A stretch of 45,830 nucleotides of DNA, taken from positions 1-45,830 of the forward strand of contig NZ_JAMXSR020000005.1 in the NCBI RefSeq assembly GCF_024124765.2, written 5' to 3'. This document shows positions 33,751-42,862 of this stretch, in pieces. The notes beneath the pieces are model-generated. The model was given only the letters and a program-made list of their open reading frames with translations, had not been told where the DNA came from and made no database searches. How positions within the stretch are numbered: the stretch's first letter is position 1; every line of letters starts with the position of its first letter. The position numbers and the translations under genes are program-made. The DNA comes from Sphingomonas sp. H160509. GTDB taxonomy: Bacteria; Pseudomonadota; Alphaproteobacteria; Sphingomonadales; Sphingomonadaceae.

Positions 33751-34458
33751 TCAACCTCCGCGTGCCTTGGCTTCTGCGATCATGCCTTCGACACGCTGGC
33801 GGCGCTGTTCGTCCGAGCGTTGTTCGGCGTTCCGCTCCTGTGCGGCCTGCCACATTTGCAGGGATTGCGCCTGCACCTGTTGGGCTTGGATATAGGCTTG
33901 CTCTTGCTGGATACGGGCCGAAATGTCCGCGACCGACTTCGCATCCTTCGCGCCCGCAAGCTGGCTTTCCAGCCCTTGCAGTGCGTTGATGCGGGCCGTT
34001 GACGACTGATAGAGGCTGTTAGCCATCGCCTGTTGGTTGGCGATGCTTTGCCCGTTGCGCGTCATTTCCTTAGCGGCGAAGTCGTCGCCGGTCGGCGTGT
34101 ATACGCGGTTCTTGTCGAGGAACTGTTGAGCCTGCGCGTTCAGTTGTTCGCCATTCAACAGGTCCTGTACGCCACTGCCGGTAGGCAGCGCCTGCCGTAG
34201 CTGCTGCGTGTTGAACTGCTGACCAAGCTGGTTCAACGCCTGATCGGGAAGGTGCGAAACAGAGTCGAGCGTGGACTTCGCAGTCGCAAGCTGTTCCTGC
34301 ATTTTGGCATATTGCTGTTGAAGCTGGCGGACCTGTTCCAGCGCTTGAGCATAGTTGGACGGATCATAAACGACCCCGCCGAACTGTGCGGAGGCAGGAG
34401 CCGCCACACAGAGAACGAGTGCAGAGACACCCGCTAGAATAGACTTTCGCATCATCAT
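33751..34458 (-). CDS. virB5: VirB5 minor pilin-like protein
   Basis: About 236 residues from ATG triplets at 34452-34458 after GGGAGAAGGAG. Signal peptide MRKSILAGVSALVLCVAAPASA followed by QFGGVVYDPSNYAQALEQVRQLQQQYAKMQEQL, a helical VirB5/TrbJ pattern, and DARIQQEQAYIQAQQVQAQSLQMWQAAQERN near the end. Located at the pilus tip or in the periplasm. Intact. Confidence 0.88.
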   Translation of the reverse strand: MMMRKSILAGVSALVLCVAAPASAQFGGVVYDPSNYAQALEQVRQLQQQYAKMQEQLATAKSTLDSVSHLPDQALNQLGQQFNTQQLRQALPTGSGVQDLLNGEQLNAQAQQFLDKNRVYTPTGDDFAAKEMTRNGQSIANQQAMANSLYQSSTARINALQGLESQLAGAKDAKSVADISARIQQEQAYIQAQQVQAQSLQMWQAAQERNAEQRSDEQRRQRVEGMIAEAKARGG

Positions 34459-34484
34459 CTCCTTCTCTCCCTCAAAGCCCAAAA

Positions 34485-36880
34485 TTAGGCCGACGCTTGT
34501 CGCCACTGTTCGCGGAACAACGGCAACCAAGCCGCCGGGTCCGGTCCAACATCGGCAATCAGACGTTCCACAAGGCGAACAGTGCTTGCCCGACCGGACA
34601 GCACCGACACCAAATCATCGAGACCCGCTAAGTCGAGTTCGCACGCAACGGACGTAGTGCCCTGCTTGAGCAGGAACCGGCGTCCGCCCACCGTCAGGTC
34701 TTCACGGACAGCCAGGTATTCCGGCTGTGTGAGACCCAGCCCGTCGCGATAGTCTTTCTCGCTCGCACGGCTGTTCGGCATGAGGATTTGCGTGGGGCAT
34801 TGCTCGATGATCGAATGTGCGATCGGGCTTCGCAGCGCATCGGCTGGCGATTGCGTTGCCAGCAGCACCAAGCCGTTCAGCTTTCGGATCGTCTTGAGCT
34901 TGTCGTTCACAATGTCCCGGAAACCGGGATCGAGCAGCACTTTCCAAAATTCGTCGATCGCGATCACGATACGGCGACCATCCAGCAGCGTTTCAACGCG
35001 GTGGAACAGGTAGGAAAGGATCGGGCCGCGCGTCGTGGCGTCGTCAAGGAACGAGGTCACATCGAACCCGAGGAACGGGGCATCGAGCGAAACAGTATCC
35101 GCATCGTTGTCCAGCACCCAGCCCAGCGAGCCGCCCTTGCACCAGCGGTCCAGCTTCGCGCCCGGCCCTTCCGGGTCCGACTGCCCGAGGAAGGCCCGCA
35201 ACTCGCCAAACGAACGGGCTTCCGGCGGCAACTCCATAACGGCCTGCACGCCGAGCGAGAGCCGACGCTCTTGCTCCGGGGCGAGTTCCTTGCCGGGATC
35301 GAGGCCGACGAGCGCCTTGACCAACTGTGCGATAAACTCGCGATCGGCAGGAGACGAGGACAGCGCCTTGAGCGGCGCAAGGCCGGTCGGTTCACCCGAT
35401 GGCAGGACAAGGTACGTCCCCCAACAGCACGGGCGAGAATATCCCCGCCGCGATCCTTGTCGAAGAAGACGACTTGCGCGCCCTGCCGTTCAGCCATCGC
35501 GAGCAGGAAAAGCGTGATCGTCGTTTTACCCGAGCCAGCAGGCCCGGCCACGAAGACGTTGCCGAGGTCGGTAACGGTGCCCGTGGGCGCATGGAGGTGG
35601 AAACGGTACGCGGTGCCGCCCGTGGAGCGGAACAGCGTCAGCGGCGCACCCCAATGGCCTCGCGCCTTGCCGGTCGGGTAATTGTGCAGGCTCGCCATAG
35701 CGGCGAAGTTTCGCGAACTGATCGCGCCGGGCCGAACGCGCAGCTTCATGTTGCCGGGAAGCTGGCCCCAATAGGCAGCTTCCAAAGCAAGATCCTCACG
35801 CGCCACGACCGCGCCACTTTCGGCCAGATCGCGACGGGCACGCCCGGCGACTTCGGCCAACCGGGGCAAGCTATCCGCGAACGTCACGAGGGTTAGATGA
35901 TGATCGCCCATCGCGAAGACGTTGGACGCGAGCATGTCGGATGCTTCCGACAGTGCGGCGGTTTGACTTGCCGCCTTGTCGTTGGCGGACACCATCTGAT
36001 TTTGCTTCCGGCTCATAACGCCTTGGGCGACCTGTTTATTCAGGAAGCCGAACGTCTGCGTCAGAACCAAGCGATAGGGCGCGGCTAGAACGGCATCGAA
36101 CATGCCCGGCCACGTCGTTGCGGGATACTCGCGCAGCGCAAACGCGGCTGCATGGGACGACCCGCTAACGCCTCGAATCTCGATCGCTTCACGGCCGACG
36201 ATCACGCGATCGGTGTAGATCGCGCCGCCCAGGTGGCCGTTGACCAAGGGCACGGACTGGTGTTCGCCGGTCAGGATCAGCTTGAGAGCTTCGGCCGCTT
36301 CGGAGAACATCACGCCGTTAGCTTCGCGCAGCATGAGGTGCTTGGCACCGTAGGCGTGCAATTCGTAAAGCAGCGTCGATAGAACTTGCGCGAGTTGATC
36401 GAGCGCAGCCGGCGACGCCGCCCGGTTCCGATCGCCACGCTTGCGGCGGGTGAACAGGGAAAGCACGTTGCCGTCCAATACCTTTGTTGAACCCGTGGGG
36501 CGCAGCAGGACGGACAGGAACAATTCGTTGCGGTAGAGCCGGTTGCTCAACAGTTTTTCGCGGTACGCAGCGTCAAGATCGCGCGCGAACTCGCTCTTAC
36601 ATTCCGCATCGGGGTAAATGGAATCGTCGGCCATCGTGCGGACGACGTGCGTTGCGAGAACAAGCCGCTCCGAACTAATGTTGCGGAGCAGGATATTCCG
36701 TTGCGCGTGGCGGCTGTTGACCTCGCCGGGATCGGCCAACTCAAACTCGATACCGTCGAGCCGCATCATAGCCAAAAGCGAGCCGTCATCGAGCAGCAGC
36801 ACCCCTTCGGATGCGTGCCCGATGAACGGCACATAGGTATCCGGTTCCCGCTCCCGCGAGGCACCCTTGATCTTAAACAT
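34485..36880 (-). CDS. virB4: VirB4 secretion ATPase (frameshifted)
   Basis: MFKIKGASREREPDTYVPFIGH from ATG 36880, then the CagE/TrbE N-terminal domain (FALREYPATTWPGMFDAVL; LTLVTFADSLPRL), Walker A FVAGPAGSGKTTITLFLL, and FFDKDRGGDILARAVGG. A missing G in the G5 run (35418-35422) shifts the frame; adding it gives GTYLVLPSGEPTGLAPLKAL, then IAIDEFWKVL (Walker B) and LVLLATQSPADAL. About 799 residues. An essential ATPase of the inner-membrane complex. Its start overlaps the virB3 stop by 8 bases. Confidence 0.9.
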
Positions 36881-37211
36881 GCGTGCGGACCTCTCGCGGT
36901 TTGCGGGCCGGTCGGAGGGGCGTCGGGCTAACCGACGAACCGCCCCAAAGATCGGTGTTACGGGCGCGGGCCTTGGTTTCTGACCAAAGCCTGATCGTCT
37001 TGAACATATTATAGTCACGGCTGACGAGGGCGCGGATCGTGTAATGAACGACTACGCCGATCACCATGTAAAGAGGATTGCCCATCATCACGAAGACTAC
37101 CGAAGTAACCATCGCGTTCAGACCCATCGCCTCGATTGGCACGCCCTGCCACATGGCAGGGCGTGTGCAGGCAAGAAACAACGGGTCTTCTGTCAGACCT
37201 TGGTTTTCCAA
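36873..37211 (-). CDS. virB3: VirB3 inner-membrane protein
   Basis: 112 residues. DPLFLACTRPAMWQGVPIEAM is the VirB3/TrbD start, followed by two membrane segments (NAMVTSVVFVMMGNPLYMVIGVVVHYTIRALV) and DYNMFKTIRLWSET. The start appears to be TTG 37211, immediately after the virB2 stop. Works with VirB4. Confidence 0.85.
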   Translation of the reverse strand: MENQGLTEDPLFLACTRPAMWQGVPIEAMGLNAMVTSVVFVMMGNPLYMVIGVVVHYTIRALVSRDYNMFKTIRLWSETKARARNTDLWGGSSVSPTPLRPARKPREVRTHV

Positions 37212-37622
37212 TTAACCGGCTCCGCCGCCAGTGATCTGACCGACGATCCAGCTTGCCGAGAAGATCAACAGCACGCCGATGATAACGGTGCCGAGGGTCC
37301 GCATACTGGCCGCGCCGAACATCCATGCAATGCCGGTGCCGACGATCGCGATAACCGCAATCAGCTTGCCGACGTTGCCGGTGATTACGTTGACGATGTT
37401 CTGCAAAAACGTCTCGACGTTGCCAGCGCCGCCCGCAGACTGTGCGTAGGCTGGCGAGGCAGCAAGCAAGGTGCCGACGATCGCGAACGTCGCGAGCGTG
37501 CGGGTGTCCATGTTGCGAGCCGATTTGAAGCACCGGGCGGCAAGCGCCGAGGGTGCGCCACTGATACGCATATGAGCCGACGCCGAGGCGGTCGCCAGAC
37601 GTGTCTTAAGGGATTTGGACAT
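37212..37622 (-). CDS. virB2: VirB2 major pilin
   Basis: About 136 residues from ATG 37622. A long leader, typical of VirB2, ends in SPAYAQSAGGAGN (cleavage after AYA or nearby). The mature pilin has two hydrophobic segments (VGKLIAVIAIVGTGIAWMFG; TLGTVIIGVLLIFSASWIVG) and a C-terminal GQITGGGAG. Forms the conjugative pilus. Palindrome 10 is in its upstream gap. Confidence 0.85.
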   Translation of the reverse strand: MSKSLKTRLATASASAHMRISGAPSALAARCFKSARNMDTRTLATFAIVGTLLAASPAYAQSAGGAGNVETFLQNIVNVITGNVGKLIAVIAIVGTGIAWMFGAASMRTLGTVIIGVLLIFSASWIVGQITGGGAG

Positions 37623-37687
37623 GGGGGGTTCGCCTACAGTTGGAGGGGTTAGAGGGGTTGGCAGGCCAGCAAAGCGAGCGCCGAGGC

Positions 37688-37700
37688 TTGCACAGTGCAA
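37688..37700. promoter_or_regulatory. KorB-operator-like palindrome 10
   Basis: GGCTTGCACAGTGCAAGCC in the gap between virB1 and virB2, where an internal promoter of the transfer operon may lie. Confidence 0.65.
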
Positions 37701-37767
37701 GCCCGCAGCGCCGCCAGCATCGGGACGGCCCGCCGGGCGTCCCGATGAAGGGGAAATCGGATGCGCT

Positions 37768-38510
37768 TCACATGCCACTTTCGGAGACTCCGGCAGGGGC
37801 AGCTTGCAGCATGACAGGAACAGGACCGACAGGACCGGCAGGCATTGGAGCCTGGAGCGACTGTTGCGGTTGTGCTTGAGGCTGGACCGGCACCATTTCG
37901 CCGTTTTCGCGGCGATACCGCGCCGAAGCGTACATATCCCATGACGGGGGGCGCAGGAGGTGGCGCGGGGGGCTGAACGATAACCGCCCCCTCCCCTCCC
38001 TCTGGCCCCGCTACGACGACGGGAGAGCCGCCGAGGCGGATAGCGGGCACAACCTGTTGCGCTGCATACTGGACGCGGCGGACATAGCCGTTCGTGAACC
38101 CGCGTTGTTGATTGCCGGTGTTGTAGTGCGAGAGTGCCCGCAGCAGCGTGACTTGGCTGTCCTCGCTACCGGCAGGCCGGTAGCCCTCCACCAGTACGCG
38201 CGAACCGCCCGCCATGCTCTTGCAGGCGTCGAAGGCGTCAGCAACGGACATACGCAGTCCGCGCAGGTTCTTGGTGTTGATTTGCATCACGCCAAGATCG
38301 AGCGAGTGACCGCGCGCGATTAACGCATTCGCGGTCTGCACCGCCTGTTCCAGCGACGCGGGGGGCGTAGGATCGGTGAGCCGTGTTGTCACCGATCGCC
38401 AGCGTATTGAACGAGCTTTCAGCCCGCGCAACCGATGCGAGCGTATCGACGTGAACGGAGGGGCCACACGTTAGGGCCAGTTGGGTGAAGGCTGCGATCG
38501 ACAAGATCAT
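37768..38510 (-). CDS. virB1: VirB1 lytic transglycosylase (two frameshifts)
   Basis: From ATG 38510: signal-like MILSIAAFTQLALTCGPSVHVDTLASVARAESSFNTLAIGDN with the catalytic Glu in ARAESSF, then after a shift near 38385 LTDPTPPASLEQAVQTANALIARGHSLDLGVMQINTKN (GVMQIN block) and ALSHYNTGN. A surplus G in G6 (37946-37951) hides the true C-terminus, which reads SWDMYASARYRRENGEMVP...AGVSESGM. About 245 residues. Opens the peptidoglycan for channel assembly. Confidence 0.85.
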
Positions 38511-38531
38511 GCCGCAGCCCTCGCGCTAACG

Positions 38532-39151
38532 TCAGTCGTCAGGCCGTGGCGGCGTACCGTCGGTTTCGAGGCGGTCGAGTAGAGCGGTTGAACTTGGCGC
38601 GTTTGACGCGAGCGCACGATAGCGCGGCATGTCAGGATCGCCCTTGACGTAAACCGGAATGACGCCCCGATAGCCGAAGTCTTGGCGAATGAGGACAAGC
38701 AAGCGGTCAAGATCGCGGTAGGTGCGGTCTTCCTTGTCGCCCCATGTTCGTAAGGGAACGAAACCACGTCGCCAGCTTGGGCGAATGAACGCCAAGTGTT
38801 CGGCGTTTGGCTCTGCGCTTGAGGATACGACGAGGACGTTACGAAGCCTGCCGCCTTCGGCAATGCAGTGTTTGATTTCGCCCTCGACAAGTCCCTTTGA
38901 CAATGCACGCCCCCAATAGACGACCGCTGCGCGATCGTTTCAGTCTGGACACCGGCAGGGGCTTGGGTTGGCACTCTCCCGGCATCGTTACACGACGGAG
39001 CAAGCCGGGACGCACGGGCCTTTACCGGCACACGCGCGAAATCCCTCTCCGTCACAGGCTGCATAGCAGCAAGCGACCCGGGATTGCGAGTTTCAAGGTT
39101 AACTATCTTGGCGGGCTGCACTGGAAAAACCTCCGTCGTCCGATCCGTCAT
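38532..39151 (-). CDS. first gene of transfer operon, unknown (frameshifted)
   Basis: The first part from ATG 39151 (MTDRTTEVFPVQPAKIVNLETRNPGSL...) is unstructured in appearance. After a shift near 38930-38945 it continues as DRAAVVYWGRALSKGLVEGEIKHCIAEGGRLRNVLVVSSSAEPNAEHLAFIRPSWRRGFVPL...RDLDRLLVLIRQDFGYRGVIPVYVKGD, which looks like a compact α/β domain. I do not recognise the family. Being first in the virB operon it may be regulatory or transfer-specific. Confidence 0.5.
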
Positions 39152-39541
39152 ACTTCTAGCCCCAAAGGCGTTTTTAGCAAAACACCTTTTTCATTTTTTC
39201 ATGCGCCTGTCATGTTCGCGCTTTGTTCCTGTGACACTTCCGTTACGTAATCCAACATTGCAAGCCGTTTTTGGCGAAATAGGACAGATTTATCCCCGCG
39301 CGCGCGAAAGGATCATTTTCGATTATGTTCCGGGTTGCTTTTGGGGTTTTCATAAAAACACCAATGCGCGTAGGGCGGGCGCAATTCGTTCATCGGGGTT
39401 TAAGCACACACGTTTCCACCCCCGGCACAGCAATTCCGTCTGGAATTGACGTGGACGCGTGTTCAGGCGATTGTGCAGCCTGTTTTCGATGTTTTCTGAA
39501 AGAAGGATTCGGACGACCCGGAGTAACCGAGGCCAGAAAAT
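39152..39541. other. divergent control region between virB operon and repC
   Basis: No gene is supported. It must hold the minus-strand virB promoter. Next to the first virB gene is a hairpin AAAGGCGTTTT-TAGC-AAAACACCTTT (39164-39189); on the plus strand it is followed by TTCATTTTTTC, like a Rho-independent terminator, while on the minus strand it sits 13 bases before the start codon. The rest is AT-rich compared with the neighbourhood. Confidence 0.5.
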
Positions 39542-39573
39542 GAAAAAGCCCCGGCGGGAACCGAGGCTTTTTC
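39542..39573. terminator. bidirectional Rho-independent terminator
   Basis: GAAAAAGCC-C-CGG-CGGGAA-CCG-A-GGCTTTTTC: a 12-bp interrupted stem with T-runs on both strands. On the minus strand it would end the candidate antisense RNA. Confidence 0.8.
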
Positions 39574-39614
39574 TGTAAGGCCAGCTAGCCGCTGACCAAC
39601 AATTTGATGTGCAA
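39542..39614 (-). ncRNA. candidate antisense control RNA of repC
   Basis: On the minus strand, -35 TTGACT (39643-39648), a 17-bp spacer and -10-like TACCTT (39620-39625) would start a transcript near 39613 that ends at the terminator at 39542, about 70 nt. It is antisense to the repC leader. RepABC-type plasmids have such a short countertranscript immediately upstream of repC that sets copy number and incompatibility. Location and structure agree; transcription is inferred. Confidence 0.6.
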
Positions 39615-39684
39615 GACGGAAGGTAGTGGCTGCGCTGATCGCAGTCAATACCGCCGAACAGCGGCGTGCGGCCTTTCTCACTGG

Positions 39685-39704
39685 CTCCTTCACGAACGAA
39701 GGAG
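39685..39704 (+). promoter_or_regulatory. hairpin sequestering the repC ribosome-binding site
   Basis: CTCCTTC-ACGAAC-GAAGGAG forms a perfect 7-bp stem that buries the GGAG 7-10 bases before the repC start. Opening or closing it, perhaps influenced by the upstream antisense RNA, would control initiator translation. Confidence 0.65.
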
Positions 39705-39710
39705 ATTGCC

Positions 39711-40986
39711 ATGTTAGAGATTGAAGCGAAGGCGACAGGCCGACGCAGAATTACCGCCGCCATGCTCGCCGCCCAGGTCGCGCGGCCGAGCTATTGGGAT
39801 GCTACGAGAAAAGGGACCGTGCTTGCGGCGTTGAAGCGCGCGGCTGATCCCCTTGGGATCGCGCGTCGTGTGGTCGAACTGATCGACACACTGATGGCGC
39901 ATACCCATGCGGCCGATTGGTCGCGAGGGTGCGGGGTAGTGCCCTGCTGGCCGTCTAACGCCGTCCTGCAGGACGCGATGGGGATAGGATCGAGCCAGCT
40001 AAAGACGCTGATCCGGCTTGCGCTGGAACTTGGTCTAATTGAGATCCACGACAGTCCCACCGGCAAGCGGTACGGCCACCGCGACGCCGAGGGCCGATGC
40101 ACGCGGTTCTTTGGCTTTGACCTCTCCCCTCTTGCCCGCCGCCTTCCCGAGTTTCCAGCGCGTCGCGGCCGATCGCAAAGCCGCTTGGCAGCAGGGCCAG
40201 CGACTTCGCGAGGACGTGAGCGCGCTCCGCAACAAAGTCTTGGCGCTGGCAGACGCAGGCCGCGAGCAATGCGCGGCGGGAGATTGGCAGCGCATCGAGG
40301 ACGATGCCCGCCAGCTTGCCGCGTCACGCGGCACCAGCCGCGAGCCGGGCCACCTTGCCCGGATCGTCGCCGAACTGGACGAGATTTACCAAGGCGCGCT
40401 TGAGGCGCTTACTCCATGCGGAACTGTGGATAGTGACCCCGTGGGGCCGGAAAATCGGCCCCTACATACAACTACAAACCAACTCCCTAACGCTAAAGCG
40501 AATACAATTGAGGACGGGCCTTGTCGGCCCGACGCATTGAAGAAGCCTGAATCCTCCCGAGAGGATTTCACACGGAAAACGGTTTCGCCCGGCCTGAAAG
40601 GACAGATGGGCGAGAGGGAAAGAAGGGACGATGACGCCTTGCGAGGCTTCGACGTTTCGCCCGAGTTCGTCGTGAAGATCGCGCCGATATTCGCGCCGTG
40701 GATAGGCAACACGCGGCCGACGTGGAACGTGTTGCTTGATGCAAGCACCTATGTTCGTTCGGAATTGGGTATCTCGCAACATGCTTGGGGGCAGGCGTGT
40801 ACCGTGATGGGCCGGGTCGAAGCCGTTGTGCTGCTGGCGACGATCGCAGCGAGGCATGAGGCCGGGGCGATCGGGTCGCCGGGTGGCGTCATGCGAAGAA
40901 TGGTCGAGCTGCACCAGGAAGGGAAGTTGCGGCTAGATCGGACGTTGTTCGGGCTTGCCGATCGGCTGAAAGGGCGAGTGCATTGA
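39711..40986 (+). CDS. repC: RepC-family replication initiator (frameshifted)
   Basis: RRRITAAMLAAQVARPSYWDATRKGTVLAALKRAADPLGIARRVVELIDTLMAHTHAADWSRG..VVPCWPSNAVLQDAMGIGSSQLKTLIRLALELGLIEIHDSPTGKRYGHR is the winged-helix N-terminal domain of RepC. One surplus C at 40155-40156 breaks the frame; removing it gives PEFQRVAADRKAAWQQGQRL. A C-terminal part ends ...PGGVMRRMVELHQEGKLRLDRTLFGLADRLKGR. About 424 residues. RepC initiates replication, often at an origin inside its own gene. No repA or repB precedes it; partition here is by the ParA/KorB pair. Confidence 0.88.
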
Positions 40987-41564
40987 CTGACGAACCAACG
41001 GTGCGACCTGATCTAACCGGGCAGAAGCCTAGCCAAAACTATAACGCGATGTTGTTCAACGTCGTCCACAACTTCACTAATTTAGAGTCCATGTTGCGAT
41101 ACACGTATCGGGTGAAAATCGGCATTAGCAAAGAGAAGTTCGATATCGTCTTTGGGCTTCCGGCCCTCGGCAATATGCTATCGCGACTTATTAAGCTGTT
41201 CCGGTTTGAGCCTCACCCTACACGGCAAGATGCGATCATTGGCGCACTGGTTCAGCTTCAAGACCTGTCACGCCTCAGAAATTGGATGGTTCATGCTGGC
41301 GGGCATGCATTAGAAGACGCTAATGAGTTTCTTGTGATGCTAAATCCTAATGAACGATCGGTTCAAACTAAGTCAGACTTTCACGTATTTCCAATATCAG
41401 CTTTTCTAGATGTAAGCCGTGATTTGAACATGATAACTGCAATCGTTGCGGCGATTTGGGACGAAGACTTTCCGCTAGATGCACAATACGCGCACATGAA
41501 CTTTGGCGAGCCTAAATCATTGTATGAGTGGAGTTTCAAGCTACCGGGCATCGAGAAAGCGTAA
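40983..41564 (+). CDS. HEPN-like protein coupled to repC
   Basis: 193 residues from TTG 40983, which overlaps the repC stop (TTGA). All-helical appearance (NYNAMLFNVVHNFTNLESMLRYTYRVKIG; IIGALVQLQDLSRLRNWMVHAGGHALEDANEFLVML). The block LRNWMVHAGG fits RN-xxx-H, the catalytic signature of HEPN ribonucleases. Codon use is more AT-rich than neighbours, suggesting separate origin. It could be an RNase toxin or defence gene under copy-number control; no antitoxin-like partner is obvious. A stem-loop follows the stop. Confidence 0.55.
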   Translation: MTDEPTVRPDLTGQKPSQNYNAMLFNVVHNFTNLESMLRYTYRVKIGISKEKFDIVFGLPALGNMLSRLIKLFRFEPHPTRQDAIIGALVQLQDLSRLRNWMVHAGGHALEDANEFLVMLNPNERSVQTKSDFHVFPISAFLDVSRDLNMITAIVAAIWDEDFPLDAQYAHMNFGEPKSLYEWSFKLPGIEKA

Positions 41565-41577
41565 GCCTGAAATCAGT

Positions 41578-41609
41578 GAGGCTCGACAGCCGGCAAGCCA
41601 TCGAGCCTC
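41578..41609 (+). terminator. stem-loop after repC-HEPN operon
   Basis: GAGGCTCGA and TCGAGCCTC form a 9-bp stem with a 14-base loop 14 bases after the stop. No T-run, so termination is only suggested. Confidence 0.4.
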
Positions 41610-42008
41610 GCCGCAGTCGTCCATGCAGGGACCGGGCAGAGCGCAATAATAGCAGAATCGAGGGCGAATTACAGGTGTTTTGAAAGGGCAAAGGTTGGCG
41701 CCTGCCGCGCAAGCGCGGCACCGCGGCCCCTAGTCGCTTCGCTCCCCAAGCCCGCAAGCGGTCTTGGCCCTTCGGGTTTGGACCCACTGGCGGAAATTAG
41801 ACGGCGCAGACGCGCCGTAGCGGGAAGATGGGGGGCGCGGCCCCCTCTCCCCAGCAAGGACTATCAGCCCGGCCGAGGCTCAGTCGCTGCGCTCCCTGCG
41901 CCCGCACCACCCGGGCAGATACCCCTTGCCCCCTCACCCCTCGCTGTTCGCCACGAGGCAGGGTTGCAGGCGGGGCCTGCACCCCAACGGACTAGGGAAG
42001 GTGACAGG
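41610..42008. other. structured non-coding spacer
   Basis: No gene is supported. It includes a GTCCATGCAGGGA block like the leaders of module-driven genes, a GCCGCGCAAGCGCGGC hairpin, the second copy of the 66-bp repeat, and several GC-rich inverted repeats before the gene at 42009. Confidence 0.5.
41721..41788 (+). repeat. ~66-bp direct repeat, copy 2
   Basis: CCGCGGCCCCTAGTCGCTTC...GGGTTTGGACCCACT, matching 14211-14278 with a few differences and a two-base shorter middle. Confidence 0.75.
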
Positions 42009-42800
42009 ATGACCGACGTTATCGAGCGTGACGAGGTAGGCGCAAAGCTGGCGGATCATGGGCTTTGCACCGCCTACCAACTGCAAAACGAACTAACCCA
42101 CATCGGCCCGCGCGAGCGGGCATCACTTCCCCAGCCTTGGAATCTCCCGTCACGGCTGTTGCAATCGCCGGTCAGTATGGCCGCGCCGTTCAACGGACAG
42201 CCGCGCCGGTTGGGGGTTCGTCATCCCCTCTTAGCCCAGCATCCTTTTGTTCAGCAGATCGAAGCCGCGTTAGGTTTCCAGCTTGAGCCGTGCGGTATCC
42301 CTAACCGTTCCGGCATCCGATGCGATCACGGCCAATGGCACCACGCGGTTGACCTTGTGAGCGCCGGGCATTGGCGCGACCTAATCGAGACGCGCGACCT
42401 CACCAGCGCCGACCACATCGCCGGGGCTGTTGCCTATGGGCTGGACTACTCGAACCACGAAAGCAGCCGCAAAGGCCACATCACGACCGCCGAGGCTCGA
42501 ACCATCATGGCCGCGATCGAGGCCGACGAGCCAGCCGACGCTATGGCGTTGCTCCGCATTTTCGCCGCGCCTGTTCTGTCCAGTCAGGGCGAGAGCAAGA
42601 AGGGATGGCCGATCAATACCCGCTTTGACGCCGACAGGAACGCGCGGACGTGGGGCCGCATTATCGGGATCGAACGCGGTTGGTTCGATTATGATCGTTC
42701 GGGCCATCTGCAATGGGCCGAGAGCGGCCGAACGCGCTACGCAGCCGGTGACGGCCCCACTTATACCGAGGCGAGCGGACAGGCGGCGTTCGCGTTCTAA
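42009..42800 (+). CDS. hypothetical plasmid protein
   Basis: 263 residues from ATG 42009 (MTDVIERDEVGAKLADHGLCTAYQLQNELTHIG). Notable block: HPFVQQIEAALGFQLEPCGIPNRSGIRCDHGQWHHAVDLV. The C-terminus has RTWGRIIGIERGWFDYDRSGHLQWAESGRTRYA. Mostly helical with scattered Cys and His. No family recognised. The frame extends upstream, but that part lies in repetitive GC-rich spacer and is probably not translated. Followed by palindrome 11. Confidence 0.6.
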   Translation: MTDVIERDEVGAKLADHGLCTAYQLQNELTHIGPRERASLPQPWNLPSRLLQSPVSMAAPFNGQPRRLGVRHPLLAQHPFVQQIEAALGFQLEPCGIPNRSGIRCDHGQWHHAVDLVSAGHWRDLIETRDLTSADHIAGAVAYGLDYSNHESSRKGHITTAEARTIMAAIEADEPADAMALLRIFAAPVLSSQGESKKGWPINTRFDADRNARTWGRIIGIERGWFDYDRSGHLQWAESGRTRYAAGDGPTYTEASGQAAFAF

Positions 42801-42814
42801 CGGCGCGCGGGGCT

Positions 42815-42827
42815 TGCACTGTGCAAG
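42815..42827. promoter_or_regulatory. KorB-operator-like palindrome 11
   Basis: GGGCTTGCACTGTGCAAGCCC, 14 bp after the preceding stop and ahead of module B. Confidence 0.65.
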
Positions 42828-42862
42828 CCCCAAGCCCGCCGCGCGTGGAGAGCGGGCGAGGG

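Noticed and set aside
39170..39183. RK2-type KorA operator in the virB leader
   Set aside because: TTTTTAGCAAAA shares only part of GTTTAGCTAAAC and is better explained as part of a stem; kept only as a remark.
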